DNA of 64,000 nucleotides from Silvimonas terrae (GCF_014202765.1 NZ_JACHHN010000005.1:62001-126000), one strand, 5' to 3'; shown: positions 17,057-26,603, counted from the stretch's first letter. Numbers and translations: made by a program. Notes: generated from the letters alone by a model not told the origin.

Positions 17057-18065
17057 GGGCGATCTCTCTGTATGGCACCACAATATGAACTTGATAATAG
17101 TCGCTCGCTGCCTGGGTTGTCAGCGTAGCTTCAGCATCAAAATGCAGCAAAAGACGCTCTCGGATATTTTCGAGCGCCATGCCGTTTCCCACATGCTCGC
17201 GCACGGCATCGGGCGGCGGCAGCGGGTTTTTCACGTCCAGGTGTAACTGGTCGCGAAAACGGAAAACGTGTACTTCGATTGGTGCAGGATTTAGCGCAGG
17301 CTCAACACCATGATAGACCGCGTTTTCGACAAGTGGCTGCAACATCAGGGGCGGCACCGCCGCATCCCCGGGCATGTTTTCTGTATTCCATTGTACTTTG
17401 AGGCGCGAGCCCAACCGTACCATTTCAATATTCAGATAGCGCTTGGCCAGTTCTACTTCACGATCCAGCCGGGACAACTGGCGATTGTCTTTCATGACCA
17501 CGCGAAACAAATCTGCCAGATCTTCCAGTACCTGCTCGGCTTTAGCCGGCTCGTAACGGATCAGCGACAATACTGCATTCAGACTGTTAAACAAAAAGTG
17601 CGGACGAATCCGCGCCTGCAGCGCAGCGAGCCGGGCCTCGGACAAGCGAGGCGAGAGCGCACGCTGGCGCAGGTGAAAATACTTCAGCAGGGTCAATGCG
17701 CTGGCCACAATCACCACCGCACTGGCCGCAAGGGCATTCACATTGACAGGACCTGGCATCAGCACCCAGTGACCCAACGTACCTGCCAGAGCCACCAGCA
17801 CACACGTCGCCGCTACCCCGCGTGAGTAATCCAGCCGGGCCAGCAACGGGTTAGCCAGCCCCAGCACCAGCACCGCCGGCAGCAGGGAAAACTCCAGCCA
17901 GAGGACGGAAGCCGCCAGATTATCCGGCCACGCTTGCCATTGCCCTAGTCCGATCAATGTATAGACGAACAGCGCCAGGTGTACAAACACCAGAATGCGC
18001 AGCAGCACGCCCATATTGCGAAAATCGGGCAGCAAATCGGAGTCGATAGAAGCGTTTGGATTCAC
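17022..18065 (-). CDS. LytS/AlgZ-type sensor histidine kinase
   Basis: 347 residues. Four to five transmembrane helices (about 20-140) precede a His_kinase-type domain with the phospho-acceptor His in IRPHFLFNSLNAVLSLIR. The ATPase N box is LQPLVENAVYHG, followed by GNGMALENIRERL. No periplasmic sensor domain is visible, so sensing is probably in the membrane. The start is GTG. The gene is divergent from comM (71-bp gap) and coupled to the downstream LytTR regulator. Confidence 0.88.
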   Translation of the reverse strand: MNPNASIDSDLLPDFRNMGVLLRILVFVHLALFVYTLIGLGQWQAWPDNLAASVLWLEFSLLPAVLVLGLANPLLARLDYSRGVAATCVLVALAGTLGHWVLMPGPVNVNALAASAVVIVASALTLLKYFHLRQRALSPRLSEARLAALQARIRPHFLFNSLNAVLSLIRYEPAKAEQVLEDLADLFRVVMKDNRQLSRLDREVELAKRYLNIEMVRLGSRLKVQWNTENMPGDAAVPPLMLQPLVENAVYHGVEPALNPAPIEVHVFRFRDQLHLDVKNPLPPPDAVREHVGNGMALENIRERLLLHFDAEATLTTQAASDYYQVHIVVPYREIAHDDAASPFFGG

Positions 18066-18136
18066 GACGGATCAAGGTTGGGGCACAGAACAGACCGTAC
18101 TATAACGGACCCCCAATGCAGATTCGATCAATAGTC

Positions 18137-18981
18137 ATGTCACTGGCACTGATTTTCACCCGGGCACTGGATGGGCTAGCCGCCAGAGCAGTCACGGTAG
18201 AGGTCCATCTTGCGAACGGACTACCCGCTTTTAATCTGGTTGGTTTACCCGAAGCGGAGGTCAAAGAAAGCCGCGAGCGGGTGCGCGCGGCACTCACTGT
18301 CGCCGGTTTCGAGTTCCCGGCGCGGCGTATAACCGTTAATTTAGCACCTGCAGACCTCCCTAAATCCTCTAGTCACTTCGATTTACCGATTGCCGTCGGG
18401 ATTTTGGCGGCAAGCGGTCAGCTCCCGCGCGACGCGCTGGCGGGTTACGAATTTGCCGGAGAGCTGGGGCTTTCTGCGGAATTACGACCGGTGCGCGGCG
18501 CGATCGCGCTGGCGAGAGCTGCCACCCAGGCGCAACGCCAGCTGATTCTGCCCAGCGCAAGCGCACCAGAAGGTGCTTTGTATCCAGGCGCTAGCGTCTT
18601 ATCCGCGCCACACTTATTAGCCATCTGTCATCATTTTAGCCAGAACCAGCCACTGGAGCAGGCGGTAGCACCACCCACCCGATCCGGGATCAGCTATCCC
18701 GACCTGCGAGAAGTACGCGGGCAGCAACAGGTGAAGCGCGCGCTGGAAATCGCCGCCGCAGGCCAGCACAGCTTGTTGATGAGCGGGCCACCCGGCACGG
18801 GCAAATCGATGCTGGCGCAGCGGCTGCCAGGTTTGTTGCCGCCTTTATCTGTGGATGACGCGCTAGAAGCCGCGGCGGTGCGCTCCCTGACTCGCGCGGG
18901 GATGGACCCGGCCAAATTCGGCATCCGCCCGTATCGATCACCGCATCACACCGCTTCGGCCGCTGCGCTGGCCGGTGGTGG
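18137..18981 (+). pseudogene. comM: comM (YifB) 5' fragment, interrupted by a transposon
   Basis: The first 281 codons plus two bases of ComM, a hexameric AAA+/Mg-chelatase-like helicase that promotes branch migration during natural transformation. It starts MSLALIFTRALDG. It contains the Lon-like N-terminal domain (LVGLPEAEVKESRERVRAAL, LAPADLPK) and Walker A SGPPGTGKSMLAQRLPG. It stops at GGT GGT GG, where a Tn7-like element begins at 18982. Read-through would add only VTNTIIC before a stop. Joined to the 3' fragment, the gene reconstitutes exactly 497 codons in frame. Confidence 0.95.
18977..18981. repeat. Target-site duplication, left copy (GGTGG)
   Basis: GGTGG precedes the TGTAACAAATAC left end and recurs at 22619-22623 immediately after the ...TTTCTACA right end. 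A 5-bp duplication is the hallmark of Tn7-family insertion. Removing one copy plus the insert restores the comM frame (GGT GGT GGC AAT). Confidence 0.92.
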
Positions 18982-19064
18982 TGTAACAAATACAATTATT
19001 TGCTAATGGTGGTTAGTAAATGATAAAAATCTAGCGCTATTTGATAAATGAATAGGTCTGCTGG

Positions 19065-20501
19065 ATGTCTTCAGGTGGTTACAAGCCTTTGGTCAAGCAC
19101 GAGGGCACGTGGCGTGTTGATGGTTTCAGCCACTTCGTTCATTCAAAGAAACCAGGTACCCGGATCAAGGTCCACTTCTCCCAAGTTGGACCCGAAGTGT
19201 CTGGCCAGCCTTTTAATAAAGACGCTTTATTAAAAGACGAATCCGGCGAAGCCAAATCGCTGGAATTGAAAGTCCATGTTGCCCGCTTGCGGCACTTTCG
19301 AACTGGTACTGTCTGGCGTAATGGGAAATGCGTTGGCATTCCTAATGAACAAAGAGAATTCCAGATTGATCCCGGTCGGATCAAGTTTATTAACTTCGAC
19401 AATCAGTTTCAGCACGAAGGCATCTCCGCAGATTCAATTTTGCCGGCCAGTTACTTCCAGATGGCCAGATCAAGCAGAAAGGAGCTCTACAACGCCCTGT
19501 ATGCCCTGGTCCCAGTCCTGTTCGACAATCGCACCAAATGGCTTGTTCTTCCCGCCGCAGAACTCCTTACCTTTTACTTCGGCGCCAGCGACCGGATGCT
19601 CTCCTGGATATTGTCTGGCACGTACCGCGACAAGGTGCGCGGCCAGTTTCTCAAAGCCGAAGACACCGTCGAGTTGCACACTGATGAGTCTCTATCGCTG
19701 CGCGAGCGCGCCACATTCGGCCGGAGTTATGCCAGTGAAGCGGGAGCCGAAGCGCTCCACACACCTCACAAATATCTCACCTGGGTCAGTACAGCGAACC
19801 ATTTCGAGAAAAAGCTCAGCACACTGGTCATCAAGGCGCTATTTCCGTTTGAGGGCATGACCCGCCTCACCGTTGTCGGCAAGGCATATAAGCTGGGGCA
19901 GGGTGACAACGCAGCATGGACCTTTTTTGGCATGCGAATGCTTAGATGCACCCACGGCCCCGGGTTTGAAATGCTTCGAATCGTCACCGGCGTGCCTGCA
20001 AAAGACGGTGCGGGAGGACCGGGAGGTAGCAAAGGTCAAGTTCCACCAGTTTTCGATCCAAAGTTCGATGAAGACCAGTTCACGCGGGACGAGCTTATGT
20101 ACGACCTTCCCGCAGATCCTCGTTTGCGACGCCTGCGCCGAGAGGCATTCGAAAATCCATTCCCGAACTTTAAAGGCATTGGAACTGAGTTCGTGAGGCC
20201 GAAAGCACCCGGGCACTCCGCACAGGGCTACCACGAAGATGTAGAGATCGATGGATTGACCCATGGAGAAGGCGAAGGCAGTGGGGAAGGTAGCGGTCTG
20301 CTGGGTACGGATTTCGTACAGTCTGATCTACAGGAAGCACGACAGCTAGAAACCTTCTTGAATGTCATTGATGCATTACGTCCTTCAAGGAAGTACAGGA
20401 CACTGATATCACGTGGGTCCCGGGCAAACAGGAATTTGCGGGCGAGGCGGCGCTGTCCCGGTTCAGTTTCGCCAATCCAGCGTCGCAAAACCGGCGAGTA
20501 G
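19065..20501 (+). CDS. Unrecognised transposon cargo gene, 3' end probably lost in a deletion
   Basis: 478-codon frame with plausible protein sequence to about residue 441 (nt 20389). After that it reads antisense through tnsB, giving an Arg-rich tail (RRCPGSVSPIQRRKTGE). Visible features: a beta-rich N-terminus, a segment LPAAELLTFYFGASDRMLSWILSG (about 165-190), a Gly/Pro-rich stretch, and an acidic GEGEGSGEG linker. I do not recognise the family. The overall order (an IP/LP..EL motif in the middle, then a helical LETFLNVIDAL segment) distantly recalls TnsE, but this is weak and orientation does not favour it. There is no clear ribosome binding site. Confidence 0.5.
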   Translation: MSSGGYKPLVKHEGTWRVDGFSHFVHSKKPGTRIKVHFSQVGPEVSGQPFNKDALLKDESGEAKSLELKVHVARLRHFRTGTVWRNGKCVGIPNEQREFQIDPGRIKFINFDNQFQHEGISADSILPASYFQMARSSRKELYNALYALVPVLFDNRTKWLVLPAAELLTFYFGASDRMLSWILSGTYRDKVRGQFLKAEDTVELHTDESLSLRERATFGRSYASEAGAEALHTPHKYLTWVSTANHFEKKLSTLVIKALFPFEGMTRLTVVGKAYKLGQGDNAAWTFFGMRMLRCTHGPGFEMLRIVTGVPAKDGAGGPGGSKGQVPPVFDPKFDEDQFTRDELMYDLPADPRLRRLRREAFENPFPNFKGIGTEFVRPKAPGHSAQGYHEDVEIDGLTHGEGEGSGEGSGLLGTDFVQSDLQEARQLETFLNVIDALRPSRKYRTLISRGSRANRNLRARRRCPGSVSPIQRRKTGE

Positions 20502-21901
20502 TACTGGATGTTGTCCATCACCACGCCATCACGCTGGATGGTGCGCATTTCGAACGGCAAGAAATCAATCCTGAACGTTTCTTCATCGGCAACCGCTTCC
20601 GGCACCCCAACCCCGGGTTTCTCCGCGGTACCGTTCACACATTGCGCGTAGAACTTGAGAGGAGGAACCCGGTTCAGGCCCTCGTGCGGATGGTTGTGGT
20701 ACTCATACACCAGAAAAATGGTAAACCAGCGTTCCAGCTCGGTCAGCGTCAAGCACGCCCGACCTTCGGAGTCATATTCAGCACGCTGCTGAACATTAGA
20801 GAACGTAGTACCGCGCAGTTCGTGGACCTGATCCATGAAGGTGCGAAAAGCCCTTTCAATGTGGGGGCCATAGTTGGGATGAGCACGACGGCGATGCTCT
20901 ACGAGAATGTCATGCTCATTGCAGGCCCGCTGCATGGTCTTCCCGCGAAACTCCTTGGCATTGTCCATCAGTATCTTGGCCATCTTGCCGTAGATGGGCC
21001 ATGGCGCATGAATATCCAGCTTCGCCAGCCACAAGTCCTTGCGCATGACCGCACGGCCAATGCAAAGACCGGCAGAAAGCGTCCCCACCGGATCCAGGCT
21101 CATATAAAAGCCACTCACCATGCGCGTGTGCGTGTCGATCGCCAGGGTCAGATTGGGACGACCAATCGGACGACGCTGATCATCATCGACGACGATCACG
21201 TCGACCGGCGTATGGTCGATCTGGACCACCGCGTTCGGAAAATCTGCGCCTGGAAAGTTGCCGCGTAAAGGCTCAAGTTTTTCTCGGGTGGTCTTGTACC
21301 CGTAGCGTTTGGTCGTCTCGGTCCGCCGCTCAAGGCGCCGGACACGATCCTGCACCGTTGCCTTGTTGGGTGGATCCAGATCAACCGCATCACACTGTTC
21401 CTTGACCCGTTTGTAGAGCTTCGCAACGGAACGCCGTTCGAGTTTGAGGTAATACTCCTCAATCTGGATACGAATGATCTCCTCGATCTCTGGATCAATG
21501 CGGGTGGAATCCTTGTCTGCACGTGGTGAACGCAATAGCGATGACACGAGGCCTGTTTCGTTGAACCGGCTGAGCCAGCGGTAGATGGTAGGCACTGATT
21601 TGCCAGCTCGTGCAGCAATCTCGCTGAGGTCTGCATCGCTACGTCCATCCAGCAGTGGCCGAATGAGCTCATACCGCTGCACGGCGCTATCCCAGTCTTT
21701 CTCCGCGGCCAGTATGTGTGCTCCCTGTGGCACATTTTCATTTGGCGGCGTAGAGCTGAGTGAAGACGCAGGGACAATTTCCGTCTTGTTATTGGCCACG
21801 GTACGGATAATCGCGTCGGTGAGCCCTTTGATCTCCAACACGATGGCGGATTGCTCACGCCAGAACACCAGCTGACCAGGCCGGATGGTTTTCGTATTCA
21901 T
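20228..21901 (-). CDS. tnsB: TnsB-like DDE transposase, C-terminally truncated
   Basis: 558-codon frame. A helix-turn-helix region (about 85-115: LSEIAARAGKSVPTIYRWLSRF) is followed by an RNase H-like integrase core with catalytic Asp229 (VQIDHTP), Asp313 (LMDNAKEF) and Glu349 (GPHIERAFR), then a Mu-type C-terminal beta-barrel. Family similarity stops near residue 504 (RDPRDISVLYF). The last about 54 residues (Ser/Pro-rich) are the antisense of the cargo gene and come from a deletion junction near 20389. The lost tail is the region that contacts TnsC in Tn7. The ATG follows GGAGG and overlaps the tnsA stop (ATGA). Confidence 0.88.
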   Translation of the reverse strand: MNTKTIRPGQLVFWREQSAIVLEIKGLTDAIIRTVANNKTEIVPASSLSSTPPNENVPQGAHILAAEKDWDSAVQRYELIRPLLDGRSDADLSEIAARAGKSVPTIYRWLSRFNETGLVSSLLRSPRADKDSTRIDPEIEEIIRIQIEEYYLKLERRSVAKLYKRVKEQCDAVDLDPPNKATVQDRVRRLERRTETTKRYGYKTTREKLEPLRGNFPGADFPNAVVQIDHTPVDVIVVDDDQRRPIGRPNLTLAIDTHTRMVSGFYMSLDPVGTLSAGLCIGRAVMRKDLWLAKLDIHAPWPIYGKMAKILMDNAKEFRGKTMQRACNEHDILVEHRRRAHPNYGPHIERAFRTFMDQVHELRGTTFSNVQQRAEYDSEGRACLTLTELERWFTIFLVYEYHNHPHEGLNRVPPLKFYAQCVNGTAEKPGVGVPEAVADEETFRIDFLPFEMRTIQRDGVVMDNIQYYSPVLRRWIGETEPGQRRLARKFLFARDPRDISVLYFLEGRNASMTFKKVSSCRASCRSDCTKSVPSRPLPSPLPSPSPWVNPSISTSSW

Positions 21902-22569
21902 ACCTGTACCTCCGCCCAAATCGGCGTGCGCATGTTCAACGGCAGGTTGAGGTCACAGCCGATCGCGCCGGTGGCCACAAGGTGCCAGAGAACCGGAATC
22001 ATCTCGGCGCGATTATCCGGATCGTTGCATAAAGCACACAGTAACAAGTCAGGGTCTGCTTCTTCCAGATCCCACAAAACGCGCAAAACATGCTGACGGA
22101 TCGGGCCTGCTGGGGAGCGATGCTTGAAGCGCCAGAGGAACCTGGCATTTTCGAGGTAGGGCGTGCGAATCTCGTTTTCGGTGTAGACCGCAAAACGCCA
22201 GCCTTCGCGCCGGGCAAAATCACGGGCCCCGCGAAATTTCGGAATGAGTGTTTTCCAGTTCTCCCGGAAATCATCTCGGTACTTCACCTCATACAACACT
22301 GGAACAAACGAAGGCCCCAGTTCAGTCTTGAAGTGAATCAAACCATCAGGCGTGTACTCACCCTCTTTGCCCTGGCGATCGACATACGGAACGACAACGG
22401 GCTGCGGATCCACGTGCTCAACTTCAGGATCGAACCGCAGTATCTCCATCAAGTCTCGCTCCAGGGTGGACTCATAGCGGCCAAATCCTGGGAATACGCC
22501 ACTCACCCCCCGGTTGCCGATGCCTATCTCACGAACAGGTCCGTACTTCGGTTTTGCGCTCATTCTCAT
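21898..22569 (-). CDS. tnsA: TnsA-like endonuclease
   Basis: 223 residues. The N-terminal restriction-like nuclease domain shows E33/E37 (YESTLERD), D75 (EYTPDGLIHF) and E94-x-K96 (LYEVKYRDD), matching the E-D-ExK catalytic pattern of Tn7 TnsA. The C-terminal helical domain (RQHVLRVLWDLEEADPDLLLCAL) would bind TnsC. TnsA cuts the 5' ends so that transposition is cut-and-paste. The gene begins about 50 bp inside the right end and is coupled to tnsB. A second ATG two codons in is possible. It appears intact. Confidence 0.9.
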   Translation of the reverse strand: MRMSAKPKYGPVREIGIGNRGVSGVFPGFGRYESTLERDLMEILRFDPEVEHVDPQPVVVPYVDRQGKEGEYTPDGLIHFKTELGPSFVPVLYEVKYRDDFRENWKTLIPKFRGARDFARREGWRFAVYTENEIRTPYLENARFLWRFKHRSPAGPIRQHVLRVLWDLEEADPDLLLCALCNDPDNRAEMIPVLWHLVATGAIGCDLNLPLNMRTPIWAEVQV

Positions 22570-22618
22570 TTACCGTTAGCCAGTTGAGCCATTTTCGCAT
22601 TTATTGTCATTTTCTACA

Positions 22619-22623
22619 GGTGG
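22619..22623. repeat. Target-site duplication, right copy (GGTGG)
   Basis: GGTGG directly follows TTTTCTACA, the right transposon end, and is identical to 18977-18981. comM resumes with CAATCCGCC. Confidence 0.92.
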
Positions 22624-23272
22624 CAATCCGCCGCAACCCGGCGAGGTATCGCTGGCGCACCACGGCATCCTGTTCATGGATGAGCTGCCCGAGTTTGACC
22701 GCAAGGTGCTGGAGGTATTGCGAGAGCCGCTGGAAACCGGTGAAGTGCACATCAGCCGGGCCAATCACGCGGTCACTTATCCGGCGCGCTTTCAGTTGAT
22801 TGCCGCGATGAATCCGTGTCCGTGCGGTTATCTGGGCCACCCCACGCGTGCCTGCCGTTGTACACCCGATCAGATCACACGTTACCGGACCAAACTATCC
22901 GGGCCGTTTCTGGATCGGCTCGACATTGCCATTGAAGTCCCCGCACTCAACGAACACACACTGCTGGCCGCGCCAGATGGTGAAGACACTGCCACGGTGC
23001 GGCAGCGCATTCTGAACGCCTGGGCGGTTGCGCATGCACGCCAGCACAAGCCCAATGGCGTGCTGACGACGGCGGAGATTGATCAGTGGTGTACCCCGGA
23101 CGAGGCTGCACGCGCGCTGCTGCATACCGCACTGCAAAAGCTCAACTTGTCGGCCCGCAGCTATCACCGGGTGTTAAAGCTGGCGCGCACCATTGCCGAT
23201 CTGGCCGGGTGCGATGTGATCAGCGCGCCCCATGTGGCCGAGGCCATCCAGTACCGGCGTGGATTGGGTTAG
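22624..23272 (+). pseudogene. comM: comM (YifB) 3' fragment
   Basis: The remaining 216 codons of ComM. Walker B is in GILFMDELPEFDRK, followed by ANHAVTYPARFQLIAAMNPCPCGY, the zinc-like CxCG...C.C loop, SGPFLDRLDI with the arginine finger, and the C-terminal LSARSYHRVLKLARTIADL helical region. It has no own start or ribosome binding site and is separated from its 5' half by the Tn7-like element. The coding content is otherwise undamaged, so precise excision would restore function. Confidence 0.95.
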
Positions 23273-23279
23273 AACGCGC

Positions 23280-23705
23280 TCAGTTGAGTTGGCGGCAGCG
23301 ATTCACGGTCAGGTTGGAACTGGGCTCTGCAGCGGCCAGCACGGGGCCGCGCAATTGCGGGAATGATTGTTCCAGAATATCCACCCGGCGCAACCAGGCT
23401 TGCGCCAGTTCCTTCTGCAAACACCGATTGATGGCCGCCCGGAATAGCTGGAACACCAGTCCGTGACTATCGGCAAAGATGGCCGGCATTTGCCCACCCG
23501 CTATGCCACGGGCCAGAGAGAGCCGCCAGGTTTCGCCATCCAGCACGGCATGCCAGAAATGCACCAGGCGGGTTTTCAGACGGCCTTCATCCGCAATCTG
23601 GTTGTAGCTTGCGCTAAACCGCGGGTGTTGCCGCAACAGGGAAAGAAAATCGTCCACCACTGCCTTGATGGCGGGGATGCCGATCATGGATGCAAGCGCG
23701 TTCAT
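23280..23705 (-). CDS. Globin-like protein (group 3 truncated haemoglobin-like)
   Basis: 141 residues. The order of motifs follows truncated haemoglobins: AVVDDFLSLLRQHPRFSASYN (helix A/B), RLVHFWHAVLDGETW (E helix region), VFQLFRAAINRCL (G) and AWLRRVDILEQSF (H). At the family position of the proximal His (the H of KKHLDLP in Campylobacter Ctb) this protein has ARGIAGG, so haem ligation is doubtful. Convergent with comM, 7 bp apart. The family call is an inference from pattern only. Confidence 0.45.
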   Translation of the reverse strand: MNALASMIGIPAIKAVVDDFLSLLRQHPRFSASYNQIADEGRLKTRLVHFWHAVLDGETWRLSLARGIAGGQMPAIFADSHGLVFQLFRAAINRCLQKELAQAWLRRVDILEQSFPQLRGPVLAAAEPSSNLTVNRCRQLN

Positions 23706-23884
23706 GGTGTATCCAGTCTGCTTCTATTTAATTGCTGTCATTCACAGACTGATTACATTGGCAAACGTTCAGTTTAAACAAAACCGTAATGTACAGATCA
23801 CATAGTCCCTGGTGTACGGTGGTTTGCCGGCCGGGCCGGGTTTGTTAGACTTCGGCGCATCCAGAGACTGCCGCGTTGAACAAC

Positions 23885-25858
23885 ATGTCCACACCCCGTT
23901 ACGATGAATCCGCCGTTAAGGTCCTCAAAGGACTTGATCCGGTCCGCCACCGCCCAGGCATGTATACGCGCACGGATAACCCGCTGCACATCTGCCAGGA
24001 AGTGATCGACAACGCGGCAGATGAGGCACTGGGCGGCTTTGCGACGCGCATTGATGTCACGCTCTACCGCAACCAGACCATGCGCGTGAGCGATAACGGG
24101 CGCGGTATTCCGGTGGGCATTCACCCGGAAGAAGGCGTACCGGCAGTCCAGGTGGTGTTCACCCAGTTGCACGCAGGCGGCAAGTTCGACAAGAAAGACG
24201 GTGGCGCTTACGCGTTTTCCGGTGGGCTGCACGGCGTGGGCGTGTCTGTTACCAATGCCCTGGCTACGCGGCTTGAGGTTGAGGTCAAGCGTGACGGGCA
24301 GATCAACAAGCTGGCTTTTGCCAATGGTGATGTGGTTGAACCGCTGTCGATTGCGGGCACGTGCGCCAAAAAAGACACCGGCACGACGGTGTTTGTTGCG
24401 CCCGATCCCAAGTATTTTGACTCCGCCACCATTCCGCAGGGCGATCTGGAACATCTGCTGAAATCCAAAGCGGTGCTGCTGCCAGGCCTGGTGGTTACGC
24501 TCAAGCTGGAACAAGCCAGTGGCGAGTTTGCAGAGAAATCCTGGAACTATCCGGATGGCCTGCCGGGTTATCTGGCCGAACAACTGGCGGGCTATGAACT
24601 GGTTATCCCCATTTTCCGGGGCGAGCGCTTCATTGAGGGTGTGGATGAAACCTTCGCGCCAGGGGAAGGCTGCGGCTGGGCGCTGACCTGGACAGAAGAC
24701 GGCCCGACCTCGCGCGAATCTTATGTGAATTTGATTCCCACACTCGTGGGCGGTACGCATGAATCCGGCCTGCGTGATGGCGTATTCCAGGCCGTGAAAA
24801 CCTTTATGGAGTTTCACTCGCTCACGCCCAAAGGCGTAAAACTGTTACCGGAAGACTTGTTCAGCCGCGCCTCGTTTGTCCTCTCCGCCAAGATTCTGGA
24901 CCCGCAGTTCCAGGGCCAGACCAAAGACAAACTCACCAGCCGGGATGGCCTGAAGCTTGTCTCCACCATGGTCAAATCGCCGTTTGATCTGTGGTTGAAC
25001 GAGCATGTGGACCTGGGCAAAAAGCTGGCCGAACTGTGCATCCGCGCGGCCCAGGCCCGTCAGAAAAACGCACAGAAGGTGGAGAAGAAAAAATCCAGCG
25101 GCGTCGCGGTGCTCCCTGGCAAGCTCACCGATTGCGCCAGTGATGAGACGGACCGCTGCGAGCTATTCCTGGTGGAAGGCGACTCGGCCGGTGGCTCGGC
25201 CAAACTGGGCCGGGACAAGGACTTCCAGGCCATCCTGCCCCTGCGCGGCAAGGTGCTCAATACCTGGGAAGTCGACCGTGACCAGATTTTCGCCAACAAC
25301 GAAGTACACGACATTGCCGTTGCCATTGGCGTAGACCCGCACGCGCTGGGCGATACGCCAGACCTCTCCGGGCTGCGCTACGGCAAGATCATCATCATGT
25401 CGGATGCGGACGTGGACGGCTCGCACATCCAGGTGTTGTTGCTGACGCTGTTCTATCGGCATTTCCCGGCCTTGATCGCTCGTGGCCATGTCTGTGTGGC
25501 CCAGCCGCCGCTGTATCGGGTGGACGTCGCCGGCGCCGGCAAGAACAAGCCACCGCGCAAGTTCTATGCGCTCGACGAGGGCGAGTTGACCGCCATTCTG
25601 GATAAGTTGCGGGCCGAGAAGGTGCGTGAAGGCGCCTGGGATATCTCCCGCTTCAAGGGTCTGGGCGAAATGAACGCCACCCAGTTGTATGAGACCACCA
25701 TGAACCCCGACACCCGTCGCGTGCTGCGTGTGGGCATCCCGGAAGACGTCAGCCAGAACACGCGTGACATGATGCATATGTTGATGGGCAAGAGTGAGGC
25801 CTCCAGCCGGCGCGCGTGGCTGGAAGCCCGCGGTAATGAGGTCGAGGCGGATATCTAG
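23885..25858 (+). CDS. parE: DNA topoisomerase IV subunit B
   Basis: 657 residues. GHKL ATPase motifs ([40 protein letters not shown]), the transducer domain, and TOPRIM motifs ([22 protein letters not shown]) followed by FKGLGEMN. Length and the GGxHGVGxSVTNAL variant fit ParE rather than GyrB. It forms a heterotetramer with ParC (26703) to decatenate daughter chromosomes. The start is the ATG after a TTG that could add three codons. Confidence 0.95.
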   Translation: MSTPRYDESAVKVLKGLDPVRHRPGMYTRTDNPLHICQEVIDNAADEALGGFATRIDVTLYRNQTMRVSDNGRGIPVGIHPEEGVPAVQVVFTQLHAGGKFDKKDGGAYAFSGGLHGVGVSVTNALATRLEVEVKRDGQINKLAFANGDVVEPLSIAGTCAKKDTGTTVFVAPDPKYFDSATIPQGDLEHLLKSKAVLLPGLVVTLKLEQASGEFAEKSWNYPDGLPGYLAEQLAGYELVIPIFRGERFIEGVDETFAPGEGCGWALTWTEDGPTSRESYVNLIPTLVGGTHESGLRDGVFQAVKTFMEFHSLTPKGVKLLPEDLFSRASFVLSAKILDPQFQGQTKDKLTSRDGLKLVSTMVKSPFDLWLNEHVDLGKKLAELCIRAAQARQKNAQKVEKKKSSGVAVLPGKLTDCASDETDRCELFLVEGDSAGGSAKLGRDKDFQAILPLRGKVLNTWEVDRDQIFANNEVHDIAVAIGVDPHALGDTPDLSGLRYGKIIIMSDADVDGSHIQVLLLTLFYRHFPALIARGHVCVAQPPLYRVDVAGAGKNKPPRKFYALDEGELTAILDKLRAEKVREGAWDISRFKGLGEMNATQLYETTMNPDTRRVLRVGIPEDVSQNTRDMMHMLMGKSEASSRRAWLEARGNEVEADI

Positions 25859-25916
25859 GCAAACAGTAAACCCACATTTGTAACAGTTTCAGTTGCTGAC
25901 GTTTGCAGACGACACG

Positions 25917-25946
25917 AGGGGCGCGATAGCGCCCCTTCTGTTTGTT
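25917..25946 (+). terminator. Rho-independent terminator after parE
   Basis: AGGGGCGC-GATA-GCGCCCCT followed by TCTGTTTGTT. It implies that parE and parC are separate transcription units. Confidence 0.8.
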
Positions 25947-26015
25947 AAACGGTCATAATGGTTAGCTTTCAATATTTGCCAGCTTCTGGCCCGATCCCCT
26001 GTTTGCAGCAGCGCA

Positions 26016-26555
26016 ATGGCTTCCCAAATCTCTGTTTATCTTGCCGGTCCGGGCGTGTTCCGACCCGACGCTGAAGTCTGGGGCGCCAGGCTGAAATCAG
26101 CCTGCGAAATGCACGGCCTGCAGGGATTGTTTCCGCTGGATGCCAGCCTGCCGCCCTTGCATGACCAGCAATCCCGCCGCCAATGGATCTTCCAGCAAAA
26201 CTGTACGTTGATCAGCCGCAGCCAGTTGGTGCTGGCCGATCTGCGGGCGTTTCGCAGCCCCAGTGAGCCGGATTCCGGCACGGCATTCGAGGTCGGCTTT
26301 GCCTTCGCCCTGGGTAAACCCGTGTGGGTGTGGGTGCCAGATGCCGAGGCCGACACGCCCATGTATACCCGCATCCCCGGTGCAGCTCGCCCGCGCGATC
26401 GCTGGGTAGATAAATCCGGCGATAGCATTGAAGACTTTGGGGTGCCGTTGAACCTGATGTTGTGGCAAGCCGCTGCGGGCATTATCTGTGAATCCTCACC
26501 CGAGCAAGCCGTCGCCCAATTGGTGCGACGCGCCCGTCTGCCACTGTTGCGCTAA
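26016..26555 (+). CDS. Nucleoside 2-deoxyribosyltransferase family protein
   Basis: 179 residues. The N-terminal VYLAGPGVFRPDAEVWGARLK and the signature PDSGTAFEVGFAFALGKPVW (catalytic Glu in FEVG) match the nucleoside 2-deoxyribosyltransferase fold. Such enzymes swap bases between deoxynucleosides or hydrolyse modified dNMPs in salvage. It lies between parE and parC on the same strand, separated from parE by a terminator and from parC by a parS site. Confidence 0.85.
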   Translation: MASQISVYLAGPGVFRPDAEVWGARLKSACEMHGLQGLFPLDASLPPLHDQQSRRQWIFQQNCTLISRSQLVLADLRAFRSPSEPDSGTAFEVGFAFALGKPVWVWVPDAEADTPMYTRIPGAARPRDRWVDKSGDSIEDFGVPLNLMLWQAAAGIICESSPEQAVAQLVRRARLPLLR

Positions 26556-26603
26556 CGCACTTCCTGTTCCGTTTTCAGTATCAGAACCTGCTAATGCGCT
26601 GAA

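Larger units (their letters stand above)
18982..22618. mobile_element. Degenerate Tn7-like transposon inserted in comM
   Basis: 3,637 bp bounded by imperfect terminal inverted repeats, TGTAACAAATACAATTATTT on the left and TGTAGAAAATGACAATAAAT on the right (read inward). Both ends carry further TAAATGA-type sub-repeats (left 19016-19050, right 22560-22575) that look like transposase-binding sites. It encodes tnsA and a 3'-truncated tnsB on the minus strand and one unrecognised gene on the plus strand. tnsC and tnsD/tniQ are missing. comM is a known attachment gene for Tn7-like elements such as the Tn6022/AbaR family in Acinetobacter. It is probably immobile without help in trans. Confidence 0.92.

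Noticed and set aside
19065-20501. Calling the cargo gene TnsE
   Set aside because: Resemblance is limited to a loose motif order, and the gene faces the wrong way relative to tnsAB; left as unrecognised.
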